This document shows positions 42,835 to 50,326 of a stretch of DNA of 64,000 nt, one piece after another. Origin of the DNA: Taibaiella soli (GTDB taxonomy: Bacteria > Bacteroidota > Bacteroidia > Chitinophagales > Chitinophagaceae); assembly GCF_003236175.1 (NCBI RefSeq), contig NZ_QKTW01000019.1:193818-257817 (forward strand), given 5' to 3'. Made by a program: the position numbers and the translations under genes. Within the stretch, counting starts at the first letter, position 1. Each line of letters begins with the position of its first letter. The notes under the pieces are model-generated. The model had not been told where the DNA came from. It worked only from the letters and a program-made list of their open reading frames with translations, and ran no database searches.

Positions 42835-45819
42835 CTAAGCACCCTCCGGTTTGTTCCGGTCACGCTCCGCAATTAATAAAGGATGCGCTTCTTTAAATGT
42901 AGCGACAATTTGGTCCAGTATTACAGGTATCTGCCCCAGGTTTTCTTTCTTCTTCGCATAGTCTTCTATCTCAGCAAGACTATCATACATATTCCTAATC
43001 TTAACAATACTTACGCTTGATTTCAAAAAATGCGCCTGACGGTAAATCGAATCCCAGTCTTCTGTGTTACGAATCAATCCTTCCAGCTTTTCCAGTCCTT
43101 CCGGCATGTTACTCAGGAAGATCTGCATCACTTCATACATATAAGCCGGGTCATTGCCGGAAAGTTCGTCGAGATAACTGAGGTCAATTAATGGTTCCGT
43201 TGTTTCAGGTCCGCTTTGAGTTGTCATGGTATTGATCGTTTTGGCATTAGTGATTTTAAGCAATTGCTGATAAAGGTCGTTCGGATCAAATGGTTTTGAA
43301 ATAAAGCCGCTCATTCCCGCATCAAAACATTTTTCGGCTTCACCCTTCAATGCATCTGCGGTCATAGCGATTACAGGCACATCTATTTTTAATACCTGCC
43401 GTATATGCCTTGTCGCTTTATAACCGTCCACTTCCGGCATTTGCAGGTCCATCAGTATTACATCATAGTATTGCTGCTGCGCCAATGCTATTGCTTCGCG
43501 ACCGTTCGATGCGATGTCGACAACGGCGCCCTGCTTGGAGAGTGTGTTCTTAACTACTTTCTGATTAATAACGTTGTCTTCGGCAACGAGTATCTGCATG
43601 CCTTTCAGCAATAGCATACCATCGGCAGAAATAGGTTTATTTTCCTGAACTACAGGCATTTCCTTTCCGATTTCAAAAGGAATTTCTACCGTAAATTCAG
43701 AACCTTTACCCAACTTACTCGCTACAGTAATCTGGCCATGCTGCATTTCCGCCAGCTGTTTCACAATGGCCAGGCCAAGCCCGGTACCACCATATTGACG
43801 CGAAGTGTTGACATTATTCTGGGTGAAACTTTCGAAGATATAATCGAGTTTATTTTCCGGAATACCGATACCCGTATCAACTACACTCAGCCTAAGGTTG
43901 ATCGCATTATTCTGAATGAGTTTACCACTCACGGTAATCGTCACCGACCCCTCTGAGGTAAACTTAATTGCATTCCCCATCAGATTGATGACGATCTGCT
44001 GCAAACGCAGCGGATCTCCGATAAGTATTTCCGGAATATCGTCTGCAATGTTAATGTTCAGACCAATACGCTTTTCTTCTGCCTTAAACTGCAGCGGATA
44101 AATTGCTTTGCGGATTACATGGCGAGGACGGAATGGCACATATTCAAACATGAACTTGCCTGATTTGATTTTCGAAAAATCAAGCAGATCATTAATAATG
44201 GAAAGCAGGTTGCTCGAAGATTCTAAAATAGTTTCTGTGAATTCTTTTTGCTCCGCGTCTTGTTTGGTACTCAGCAGCAAATTACTCATGCCAATAATTC
44301 CGTTCATTGGTGTACGGATCTCATGGCTCATGTTTGCAAGGAATGTTTCCTGTGCGGTTTTAGCTTGTTCAGCGGTTTTACGCGCGGCACGCAATTCGTT
44401 TTCAGATTCACGGTGCTCGCTGATATCGGTGGTGATGCCACAAATATGCGTTACTTCTCCGGCTTCATTCAGCAATGGAAACTTTACAATCTGGAAATAA
44501 TGAGTCACACCATTTACCGGATATTTCTCTTCAAATGAAACCACCGCTTTGTTGTTCAATACCTGCCAATCAGACTCGCTATACTTGTCCGGAACATTTT
44601 CCTGTTTTACAAAGTTGCTTATTTTAATTCCGATATCGTCCGGAGAACCTACATCAAGCAGTTCTTTCAGCTTTTTATTTGCAAGCTGATATTTGCCTGC
44701 AGCATCTTTTACAAAAACAAAGTTGGGCAAATTATCAAGGATATTCTGAAGCAATACCTGCTGATTTTTTTGCTCCACTTCCAGTTGTTCCAGCTCCATC
44801 CGCACCTTCATTTCTTCATCCATGTCCCAGAACGCCACCTGTAATTCCTCTATCTCATTATTGTTTTTAAATAAAGGAGCGATGCGGCAGTTAATCCATT
44901 TATTAACTCTGGAGAATGTGAAAATTTCCAGTTCCAATACATTGCTGTAATTACCGCTTGCAACTACATTTTTTATCGCCTCCATTACCCCATCCCGGTA
45001 CGCCCGCGGCATACATTGTGCAATAGGGACACCTTTCAGATCGGACGCCGAATACCCCGTTAATGCTTGTACGTTTTTACTGATAAAACGGATATTACCT
45101 TCTGTATCCGAAATAATGGAAGTAATGGCAGAATCATCTATGAGCGATTGATATTTTTTGCTGCTCAATTTTGCTTTTTCTTCAGCCAGTTTGTTGCGGC
45201 GAATATAAACACCTACCTGATAAATGGCCAGAAACACCAGCGCCCCCATGATCAGATAACCAGAAACGGAAAAAAAGAATCTTGTTGTATTATAGAAGAT
45301 AAGGTCGTCAGTACGCCTGTTCCAGAGTATTTTCTCTGTCATCGTCATATTCTCGATAGCCTTGGCAGTTTGCTCGTGCAGTTCATCAAGCGAAGTGATA
45401 TGCCCGGCTTGTGCACTGCTTGAAACCGTTAGCGCGGTATCGGTTTTAATCTTTTTGATCAAGGGGAAAAAACCGTCTTTAAAATAACCGCTTAGCTGCC
45501 CCAGCATTAGCTGCTGATCAGGATTGTCTTTAGTTAGTTTTTTCAGCGAATAAAGATGCTGATTGATATCTTCGGTATCGTTGGTAAGCTGTTCTTTATG
45601 CTTCGTTGTAGGCGCCGCTATATAACTTTTTGTAGCAGATTCATATTTGTGAAATGCATTATTAAGGATGGTAAGCTCATTGAGCACACTATCGGTATGA
45701 TACACCCTGTAATGCAGCTTCGTCGATCTCTGGTAAAGGAGATACGCCTGGTATATATAGCCCAGAAAAAAGACAGCAATTACAGCCCCTGTAAGTTTTA
45801 ATTTATCTTTTAATTGCAT
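42835..45819 (-). CDS. Hybrid sensor histidine kinase/response regulator with HPt
   Basis: A 994-residue phosphorelay protein holding a whole relay in one chain. Two transmembrane helices (about 11-29 and 183-206) bracket a CHASE3-like periplasmic sensor. Two PAS domains follow (about 222-335 and 355-470), then the histidine kinase with phospho-acceptor His499 in FLANMSHEIRTPMNGIIG, ATPase motifs NLMGNAIKFTSEG and GGTGLGLAIVKQL, a receiver domain with Asp791 in VILMDLQMPEVDGYKA, and a C-terminal HPt domain with His930 in QAHFLKSS. The output regulator is not adjacent. ATG 45819 is preferred to the preceding GTG. The stimulus is unknown. Confidence 0.94.
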   Translation of the reverse strand: MQLKDKLKLTGAVIAVFFLGYIYQAYLLYQRSTKLHYRVYHTDSVLNELTILNNAFHKYESATKSYIAAPTTKHKEQLTNDTEDINQHLYSLKKLTKDNPDQQLMLGQLSGYFKDGFFPLIKKIKTDTALTVSSSAQAGHITSLDELHEQTAKAIENMTMTEKILWNRRTDDLIFYNTTRFFFSVSGYLIMGALVFLAIYQVGVYIRRNKLAEEKAKLSSKKYQSLIDDSAITSIISDTEGNIRFISKNVQALTGYSASDLKGVPIAQCMPRAYRDGVMEAIKNVVASGNYSNVLELEIFTFSRVNKWINCRIAPLFKNNNEIEELQVAFWDMDEEMKVRMELEQLEVEQKNQQVLLQNILDNLPNFVFVKDAAGKYQLANKKLKELLDVGSPDDIGIKISNFVKQENVPDKYSESDWQVLNNKAVVSFEEKYPVNGVTHYFQIVKFPLLNEAGEVTHICGITTDISEHRESENELRAARKTAEQAKTAQETFLANMSHEIRTPMNGIIGMSNLLLSTKQDAEQKEFTETILESSSNLLSIINDLLDFSKIKSGKFMFEYVPFRPRHVIRKAIYPLQFKAEEKRIGLNINIADDIPEILIGDPLRLQQIVINLMGNAIKFTSEGSVTITVSGKLIQNNAINLRLSVVDTGIGIPENKLDYIFESFTQNNVNTSRQYGGTGLGLAIVKQLAEMQHGQITVASKLGKGSEFTVEIPFEIGKEMPVVQENKPISADGMLLLKGMQILVAEDNVINQKVVKNTLSKQGAVVDIASNGREAIALAQQQYYDVILMDLQMPEVDGYKATRHIRQVLKIDVPVIAMTADALKGEAEKCFDAGMSGFISKPFDPNDLYQQLLKITNAKTINTMTTQSGPETTEPLIDLSYLDELSGNDPAYMYEVMQIFLSNMPEGLEKLEGLIRNTEDWDSIYRQAHFLKSSVSIVKIRNMYDSLAEIEDYAKKKENLGQIPVILDQIVATFKEAHPLLIAERDRNKPEGA

Positions 45820-45870
45820 CACGTTACGTGCTCTCTCCCAGCACTGTTATTTCATGATATACAGTAAAAA

Positions 45871-45878
45871 CGAAGGTA
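45871..45878 (-). promoter_or_regulatory. -7-like element of the hybrid kinase gene
   Basis: TACCTTCG on the minus strand, identical to the element upstream of asd, 52 bp before ATG 45819. Confidence 0.35.
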
Positions 45879-45948
45879 AAATTATTTTTATAAAATTCCG
45901 TTGATCGACTTCTTTGCGGAACAAACAATCTCTTATACACCAAATAAT

Positions 45949-47046
45949 TTAATAAACAGACAAGCGGGCAGTCTGATGAATAACTGTATTCTGCAGTTGC
46001 AGTATATAGTTGCCTGCTGTCATTTGCGGCAGCAATACCTGAATATCATTATTACCTGCATTCAGTATTACGTCTTCTGACCAGATTGCACGACCGCTCA
46101 TATCGGAAATAATCGCACGCGCTGTTGCATTTTCTGCTGATGTGTAAGCAATATGAACATTTCCTTTGGCTGGATTTGGATAAATGCTCATGAGGTCGCC
46201 GGAATATTCGCGCGCAATGTTAATTACCTGACTGTAACTCCATTCACCATTATTGTTTTTCATTGCCAGACGATAAAAGTTAGTGCCGGAAAGCGGACGC
46301 TCATCTGTAAATGCAAAATTATTTCCTGCTGTATTTGCAACAGTTCCGAGATCACTGAAAGATCTGCCATCCGCTGAACGCTGCACGATAAACGGATTAT
46401 TATCGTCATTACCAGAAACGACCCAGTACAAATTATTTACGGCATTGCTCGCCTTTCCGTTAAAGCTAAGCAGATGCATTTCTAGCGGTGCAATTGCAAA
46501 TGTCACGATGTAATCGCGGGCTTCGCCAAGGTTGGTACTGCCACACGGCGTCAGCGAAGAAAGAGAAGGATCTACGTTTACCCGCACGCGCATTCTGTAA
46601 CTACCCTGCACAATGCCAGATGGAAAGGTAACCTGCAAAGTGGAAGTTGTATTTTTTATCAGTGTGGATGAACCAACCAGCTCGCCCGGATCAGAGAATG
46701 TTTTATCGTTATTAAAATCGACCCAGACTTTTGCATTGTCATAACCGCTGATTGCATTGGTATGCAGACTCAAAGTATAGGAAGCATTGGCGTGTACTGT
46801 TACACCGAGTGCAGTTTTGTCTACATAATAACTGCCGCCGCTGGCGCAACTCGCAGCCGGATCATACAGAACAGATCCGTTATCGCCGTTTAAGGTTAAT
46901 GCTTCGATCCGGTCACCAAGAGAACAACCGGTAGTATAAGCAGGTGTGCAATAGGTTTGGGCTTGCGCCATTTGTGGCATTGCCAGGCAGCACAAAGAAA
47001 ACATTGCAGCAACGCGCGCCAAATTCTTAGCGTACATATTTCTCAT
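45949..47046 (-). CDS. GEVED-domain T9SS-exported protein
   Basis: A 365-residue secreted protein. The signal peptide ends in QMAQAQ (about residue 30). Residues about 30-185 form a GEVED domain (YCTPAYTTGCSLGDRIEALT, NAKVWVDFNNDKTFSDPGEL, YRMRVRVNVDPS, GEARDYIVTF), a beta-sandwich found in Bacteroidota surface proteins. A second beta domain follows (about 190-285) and a type A sorting tail ends the chain (MSIYPNPAKGNVHIAYTSAE, LPQMTAGNYILQLQN). Start set at ATG 47046; ATG 47037 is also possible and a longer frame begins at 47070. Binding partner unknown. Confidence 0.85.
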   Translation of the reverse strand: MRNMYAKNLARVAAMFSLCCLAMPQMAQAQTYCTPAYTTGCSLGDRIEALTLNGDNGSVLYDPAASCASGGSYYVDKTALGVTVHANASYTLSLHTNAISGYDNAKVWVDFNNDKTFSDPGELVGSSTLIKNTTSTLQVTFPSGIVQGSYRMRVRVNVDPSLSSLTPCGSTNLGEARDYIVTFAIAPLEMHLLSFNGKASNAVNNLYWVVSGNDDNNPFIVQRSADGRSFSDLGTVANTAGNNFAFTDERPLSGTNFYRLAMKNNNGEWSYSQVINIAREYSGDLMSIYPNPAKGNVHIAYTSAENATARAIISDMSGRAIWSEDVILNAGNNDIQVLLPQMTAGNYILQLQNTVIHQTARLSVY

Positions 47047-47070
47047 AAGCTTGATTTTCGCCGTCCCCAC

Positions 47071-47412
47071 ACGGCAGTAAAAAAATTAAAACTTGTAGAG
47101 GTATGCTAGTGTATGTTCGCAGATTTTACAAAACGTAATTGTAACCGCATGGATCACATTTGGTGATCTTATACAGAAAAACAATGAAATATGTATTGTA
47201 AAAAACGGAGTACGACGGTTTTATTTTACTCCCCAGTTAAATAAAACCTTATATTTTAAACGCTTTCGCGCTGCTTTCTTTCCAAATATCTGCGTAAGAT
47301 AGACATTCATTTCTGATAATACAAAATGATTTTTAAAATAAGATGCCCCAATTACGGAAAAGTCGTTTTGGTAATAGTTTGCTAAACATGTGAGTGCCCG
47401 TTTTTATTTACC
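47071..47412. other. Intergenic spacer with two palindromes
   Basis: Non-coding stretch between the divergent GEVED-protein and tatC genes. It holds the inverted repeats TTACAA-N7-TTGTAA (47126-47144) and GATCAC-N5-GTGATC (47152-47168), both 80-125 bp upstream of the GEVED gene, and a small hairpin GCCGT/ACGGC at 47060-47075. The remainder is AT-rich with nothing recognisable. Confidence 0.5.
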
Positions 47413-47420
47413 TACCTTTG
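47413..47420 (+). promoter_or_regulatory. -7 promoter element of tatC
   Basis: TACCTTTG, exact TAnnTTTG match, with TGTG 20 bp upstream (47389-47392) as a weak -33 element; 23 bp before the GTG start. Confidence 0.5.
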
Positions 47421-47443
47421 CGCCACGTTAAGCAACACGTACA

Positions 47444-48301
47444 GTGAGCCTTTTAGACAACTTCATAAAAAACAGGCAAAAAAATCCGCTGGCAGAAATG
47501 ACATTTCTCGATCATATCGAGGATCTGCGCTGGCATATTGTAAGATCTTTGATCGCCATTCTTGTTATGGCCATCTTTGTCTTTATCAAAGTAGAATGGA
47601 TTTTTGACCACATCATCCTCGGACCTACACATTCGAGCTTCATTTCCTATAGATGGCTTTGCGAATTGGGAAACATACTTCACATCGACGCACTTTGTCT
47701 GCCAGATGTGAAAATGAAATTCCAAAACACGGAACTCGCCGGTCAGTTCATCATGGCCTTTTCGGTATCGTTCATGCTCGGCTTTATTATGGCGTTCCCA
47801 TATGTATTTTGGGAATTCTGGAAGTTTATCCGCCCGGCATTAAAACCTACTGAATTAAAATATGCGCGTGGTATCGTTTTTTGGTGCTCACTCCTGTTTT
47901 TTGCGGGGGTATTCTTTTCCTACTTCCTGATCTTTCCTTACACGATCAACTTCTTTGCCGGCTACCAGTTAAGTCCGTCATTTGAAAATATCATTACTAT
48001 AGATAACTACTACGAAAACCTCAGCGATCTGATCATCGGCATGGGTATTGTTTTCGAGCTGCCTGTTGTCATCTTTTTCCTTTCGCGCATTGGCATTGTG
48101 ACACCGGGAATGCTCCGCAAACAGCGCCGTTATGCGATTCTGATATTACTTATTCTTTCTGAGGTAATTACGCCGCCAGACTGGTTTAGCTGTTTCCTCG
48201 TATTTATTCCTTTGTACTTTTTGTACGAACTTTCCATTGTAATCAGCGAGCGTGCGGTAAAAGCACGTAAGAAACGCCTGGCTGCAAAAGAACTTGAATA
48301 A
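47444..48301 (+). CDS. tatC: Sec-independent protein translocase TatC
   Basis: Core receptor of the twin-arginine translocation pathway, which exports folded proteins. The 285-residue product has the hallmark cytoplasmic N-terminus MTFLDHIEDLRWHIVRS with its Glu, six predicted transmembrane helices, the FSVSFMLGFIMAFPYVFWEF segment and the conserved periplasmic and cytoplasmic loop FELPVVIFFLSRIGIV. The start is GTG 47444: no in-frame ATG occurs before the conserved MTFLDH motif. TatA is not in the window. rpiB follows after 14 bp. Confidence 0.95.
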   Translation: MSLLDNFIKNRQKNPLAEMTFLDHIEDLRWHIVRSLIAILVMAIFVFIKVEWIFDHIILGPTHSSFISYRWLCELGNILHIDALCLPDVKMKFQNTELAGQFIMAFSVSFMLGFIMAFPYVFWEFWKFIRPALKPTELKYARGIVFWCSLLFFAGVFFSYFLIFPYTINFFAGYQLSPSFENIITIDNYYENLSDLIIGMGIVFELPVVIFFLSRIGIVTPGMLRKQRRYAILILLILSEVITPPDWFSCFLVFIPLYFLYELSIVISERAVKARKKRLAAKELE

Positions 48302-48315
48302 AAAACAAACATCAT

Positions 48316-48768
48316 ATGCAATCTGTATTTAACAAAGAACTGCCGATAGCAATCGGTGCCGATCATGCCGGTTTCGACTACAAAGAAGCCATCAAAAACA
48401 TGCTGGAAAAAGACGGCTGGAAAGTAGAAGACAAAGGCACCTACAGCCTGGACAGTGTTGACTATCCTGATTTCGCTCATCCGGTAGCTACAATGGTAGA
48501 AAACGGTACAGCAGCGGCAGGTATTCTAGTTTGTGGCAGCGGTAACGGTGTAGCTATTACAGCTAACAAACACGAAGGTGTACGTGCAGCTCTTTGCTGG
48601 AATGAAGAACTGGCTGCGTTATCCCGTCAGCACAACAACGCAAACGTACTGTGTGTTCCGGCTCGTTTTGTAGCGCAAGATCTGGCAGATAAAATGGTAA
48701 ATACATTCATCGACACAGCATTCGAAGGCGGTCGTCATGAACGTCGTGTTGAAAAAATCAGCAAGTAA
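48316..48768 (+). CDS. rpiB: Ribose 5-phosphate isomerase B
   Basis: Interconverts ribose 5-phosphate and ribulose 5-phosphate in the pentose phosphate pathway. The 150-residue product shows the LacAB/RpiB family signatures IAIGADHAGFDYKEAI, VDYPDFAHPVA, GILVCGSGNGVAITANKHEG (active-site Cys) and ALSRQHNNANVLCVPARF. Normal length. It lies 14 bp after tatC and is followed by a strong terminator shared with the convergent isochorismatase-like gene. Confidence 0.96.
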   Translation: MQSVFNKELPIAIGADHAGFDYKEAIKNMLEKDGWKVEDKGTYSLDSVDYPDFAHPVATMVENGTAAAGILVCGSGNGVAITANKHEGVRAALCWNEELAALSRQHNNANVLCVPARFVAQDLADKMVNTFIDTAFEGGRHERRVEKISK

Positions 48769-48844
48769 AATCGCAGATGGCTCTTTTTTGATCACGGATT
48801 TTTGTGCGTTGTGAGCAGTCAGTCGTGAGTCATCTCATATAATA

Positions 48845-48886
48845 AAACGAACGTCCTCGCCAAATGGCGGGGACGTTCGTTTTTGT
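48845..48886. terminator. Bidirectional terminator between rpiB and 48898 gene
   Basis: A 17-bp stem (48845-48861 with 48866-48882; arm starts AAACGAACGTCCTCGCC, one G-U pair), loop four, T-tract on both sides. Confidence 0.9.
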
Positions 48887-48897
48887 ATCATAGAAAA

Positions 48898-49464
48898 TTA
48901 AAGAGATTTCGCCCAAGCGTCTACGGTCGTTACATTCGCATAAGAAGGGAATAATGTCTGCGTCAGAAACTGATGCATGCCTTCTTTGTTGTCCGCGCAA
49001 GCGTCTTCCAGCACTGTAACTGCATAATCTTTATCAAGCGCCTCACGCAATGTGCTTAATACAATGCCACTGGTAGAAAGCCCTAACATTACCAGATTTT
49101 CTGCGCCATAGCCGCGCAAGATCATTTCCAGATCGCTACCTGCAAAACCACTGATACGTTTTTTATTGACGATTACTTCACCTTCTTTCGGTGTAATAGA
49201 ATCCGGCATTTCTGTTGTTTCGTGCCCCTCAATAAAAAGATCTGCCTGCCCTTTCATTGGCCCGAACAGGCGATTCGCAGCGTTTACTTCCGGATGACCT
49301 TTACGGAAACATAATCTCACAAAAACTACCGGAACACCTGCACCACGTGCTGCTGCTACAGCCTGCTCCACTTTTGTCATCAATGACGCAGATTCAGGCA
49401 GACGGCTGAGAATTCCCTTTTGAATGTCCATCACCAAAAGGACTGTTTTGTTTTGCATACTCAT
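48898..49464 (-). CDS. Isochorismatase-like hydrolase without catalytic Cys
   Basis: A 188-residue member of the isochorismatase/nicotinamidase superfamily. Asp13 of the catalytic triad lies in VLLVMDIQKGI and the Lys in VIVNKKRISGF, but the third position, Cys in amidases (GxxTxxCVxxT), is Ile134 in GLSTSGIVLSTLREA. Loss of the Cys is known for true isochorismatases and for a common uncharacterised subgroup, so amide hydrolysis is unlikely. ATG 49464 is used; ATG 49458 is possible, and the longer frame would need a TTG. It is downstream of a MarR gene and a promoter overlapped by a large palindrome, so it is probably MarR controlled. Confidence 0.85.
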   Translation of the reverse strand: MSMQNKTVLLVMDIQKGILSRLPESASLMTKVEQAVAAARGAGVPVVFVRLCFRKGHPEVNAANRLFGPMKGQADLFIEGHETTEMPDSITPKEGEVIVNKKRISGFAGSDLEMILRGYGAENLVMLGLSTSGIVLSTLREALDKDYAVTVLEDACADNKEGMHQFLTQTLFPSYANVTTVDAWAKSL

Positions 49465-49535
49465 GCTTTGTTTTAATTTGTTCAGAGTGGTGTTTTCTGA
49501 CAAATGCAATGTGACATAAGCGCATCACAACGCTA

Positions 49536-49571
49536 TTTATCAAAATAACTTTGCAAAGCTACTTTGATAAA
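49536..49571. promoter_or_regulatory. 36-bp palindrome, candidate MarR operator
   Basis: TTTATCAAAATAACTTTG (49536-49553) and CAAAGCTACTTTGATAAA (49554-49571) are inverted copies matching at 16 of 18 positions. Each half also contains CAAA-N5-TTTG, itself a small palindrome. The site covers the -7 element of the isochorismatase-like gene and the initiation region, and lies 30 bp beyond the MarR stop codon. Confidence 0.7.
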
Positions 49572-49585
49572 TTTTATACAGCAAA
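49554..49585 (-). promoter_or_regulatory. Promoter of the isochorismatase-like gene
   Basis: Minus strand: -33 TTTG (49585-49582), exactly 20 bp, then -7 TAGCTTTG (49561-49554). Both are exact consensus matches with ideal spacing, the best promoter in the window. The leader to ATG 49464 would be about 80 nt. Confidence 0.7.
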
Positions 49586-49600
49586 TTATTTTATCGTTAG

Positions 49601-50038
49601 TTACAGATCGGGAAGATTACTCAGCAGATCTAATGCTTTTTGTATCACTTTTTTTTGTTCCGCATCGAAATGCTCGGCGATCAGATTGGCAAGCCATTCT
49701 TCTTTTTGCTGGCGCATTTCATCAATTTTGGCAAAACCGGTCTTACTAAGGGAAATCAAAACTTTTCTTTTATCAGCCGGAGAAGGTTTACGTACCAGAA
49801 AACCGATACTATCAAGCCGGTTCAGGATTTGAGACATAAACTGTGACGAGATATTCAACTGCGCACATAGTTCAGACGGCGAAACAGGTTCCTGACTATG
49901 CATCAGCACAGATACCACATTGACTTCCGTAAGCGATATCTGATCTGGTGTGTTTACCTGTCTGCGCAGACGTTTATGCATTCTGGAAACCAGTTCCCGA
50001 ATTCCGTATGCTACTGCTTTATCCGTTTTTGAAGCCAT
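49601..50038 (-). CDS. MarR-family transcriptional regulator
   Basis: A 145-residue winged-helix regulator. Helix-turn-helix and wing are VSPSELCAQLNISSQFMSQI, LNRLDSIGFLVRKPSPADKR and KVLISLSKTG; dimerisation helices flank them. MarR proteins usually repress neighbouring genes and release DNA on binding small phenolic or oxidant ligands. The next gene on the strand is the isochorismatase-like gene with the palindromic operator. ATG 50038 is used; its -7 box TATCTTTG ends three bases upstream, implying a leaderless transcript. Ligand unknown. Confidence 0.92.
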   Translation of the reverse strand: MASKTDKAVAYGIRELVSRMHKRLRRQVNTPDQISLTEVNVVSVLMHSQEPVSPSELCAQLNISSQFMSQILNRLDSIGFLVRKPSPADKRKVLISLSKTGFAKIDEMRQQKEEWLANLIAEHFDAEQKKVIQKALDLLSNLPDL

Positions 50039-50041
50039 GCG

Positions 50042-50049
50042 CAAAGATA
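50042..50049 (-). promoter_or_regulatory. -7 promoter element of marR
   Basis: TATCTTTG on the minus strand, exact TAnnTTTG match, ending three bases before ATG 50038. Confidence 0.45.
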
Positions 50050-50177
50050 ATTGTAAGTTCTAAGTTGTAAGTACTAAGTTTCACGTTCTAAGGAGGCACA
50101 ATTTACACTTGAGGGTGCAATCAAATTGCGCAATCCGTCACTTAAATCCCACGATAATCACAACTTATAACTCATAA

Positions 50178-50209
50178 TTTAAAAGTCATAACTCAATTAC
50201 GTATCTTTG
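50178..50209 (+). promoter_or_regulatory. Promoter of the ABC-F gene
   Basis: -33 TTTA (50178-50181), 20-bp spacer, -7 TATCTTTG (50202-50209). This gives a leader of about 110 nt before ATG 50327. Confidence 0.6.
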
Positions 50210-50249
50210 TCATCACTTCACGAAGTACGTATCCAGCATGTAGAAACAA

Positions 50250-50325
50250 ATTTCTTTCGATAGACATAAAACAGGCGCACCAACAGGGCGGCCCGTTATC
50301 TGTTCATTTCTCTCAGGAAAGAAAT
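50250..50325 (+). promoter_or_regulatory. Possible structured leader of the ABC-F gene
   Basis: ATTTCTTTC (50250-50258) is perfectly complementary to GAAAGAAAT (50317-50325), which includes the only Shine-Dalgarno-like GGAAAG and abuts the ATG. Upstream lies a start-stop codon pair ATGTAG (50238-50243). Pairing would mask the ribosome site. Confidence 0.35.
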
Positions 50326-50326
50326 C

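Noticed and set aside
49465-49509. Longer N-terminus for the isochorismatase-like protein
   Set aside because: The extended frame begins with TTG and adds residues before the conserved first strand; ATG 49464 fits the family better.
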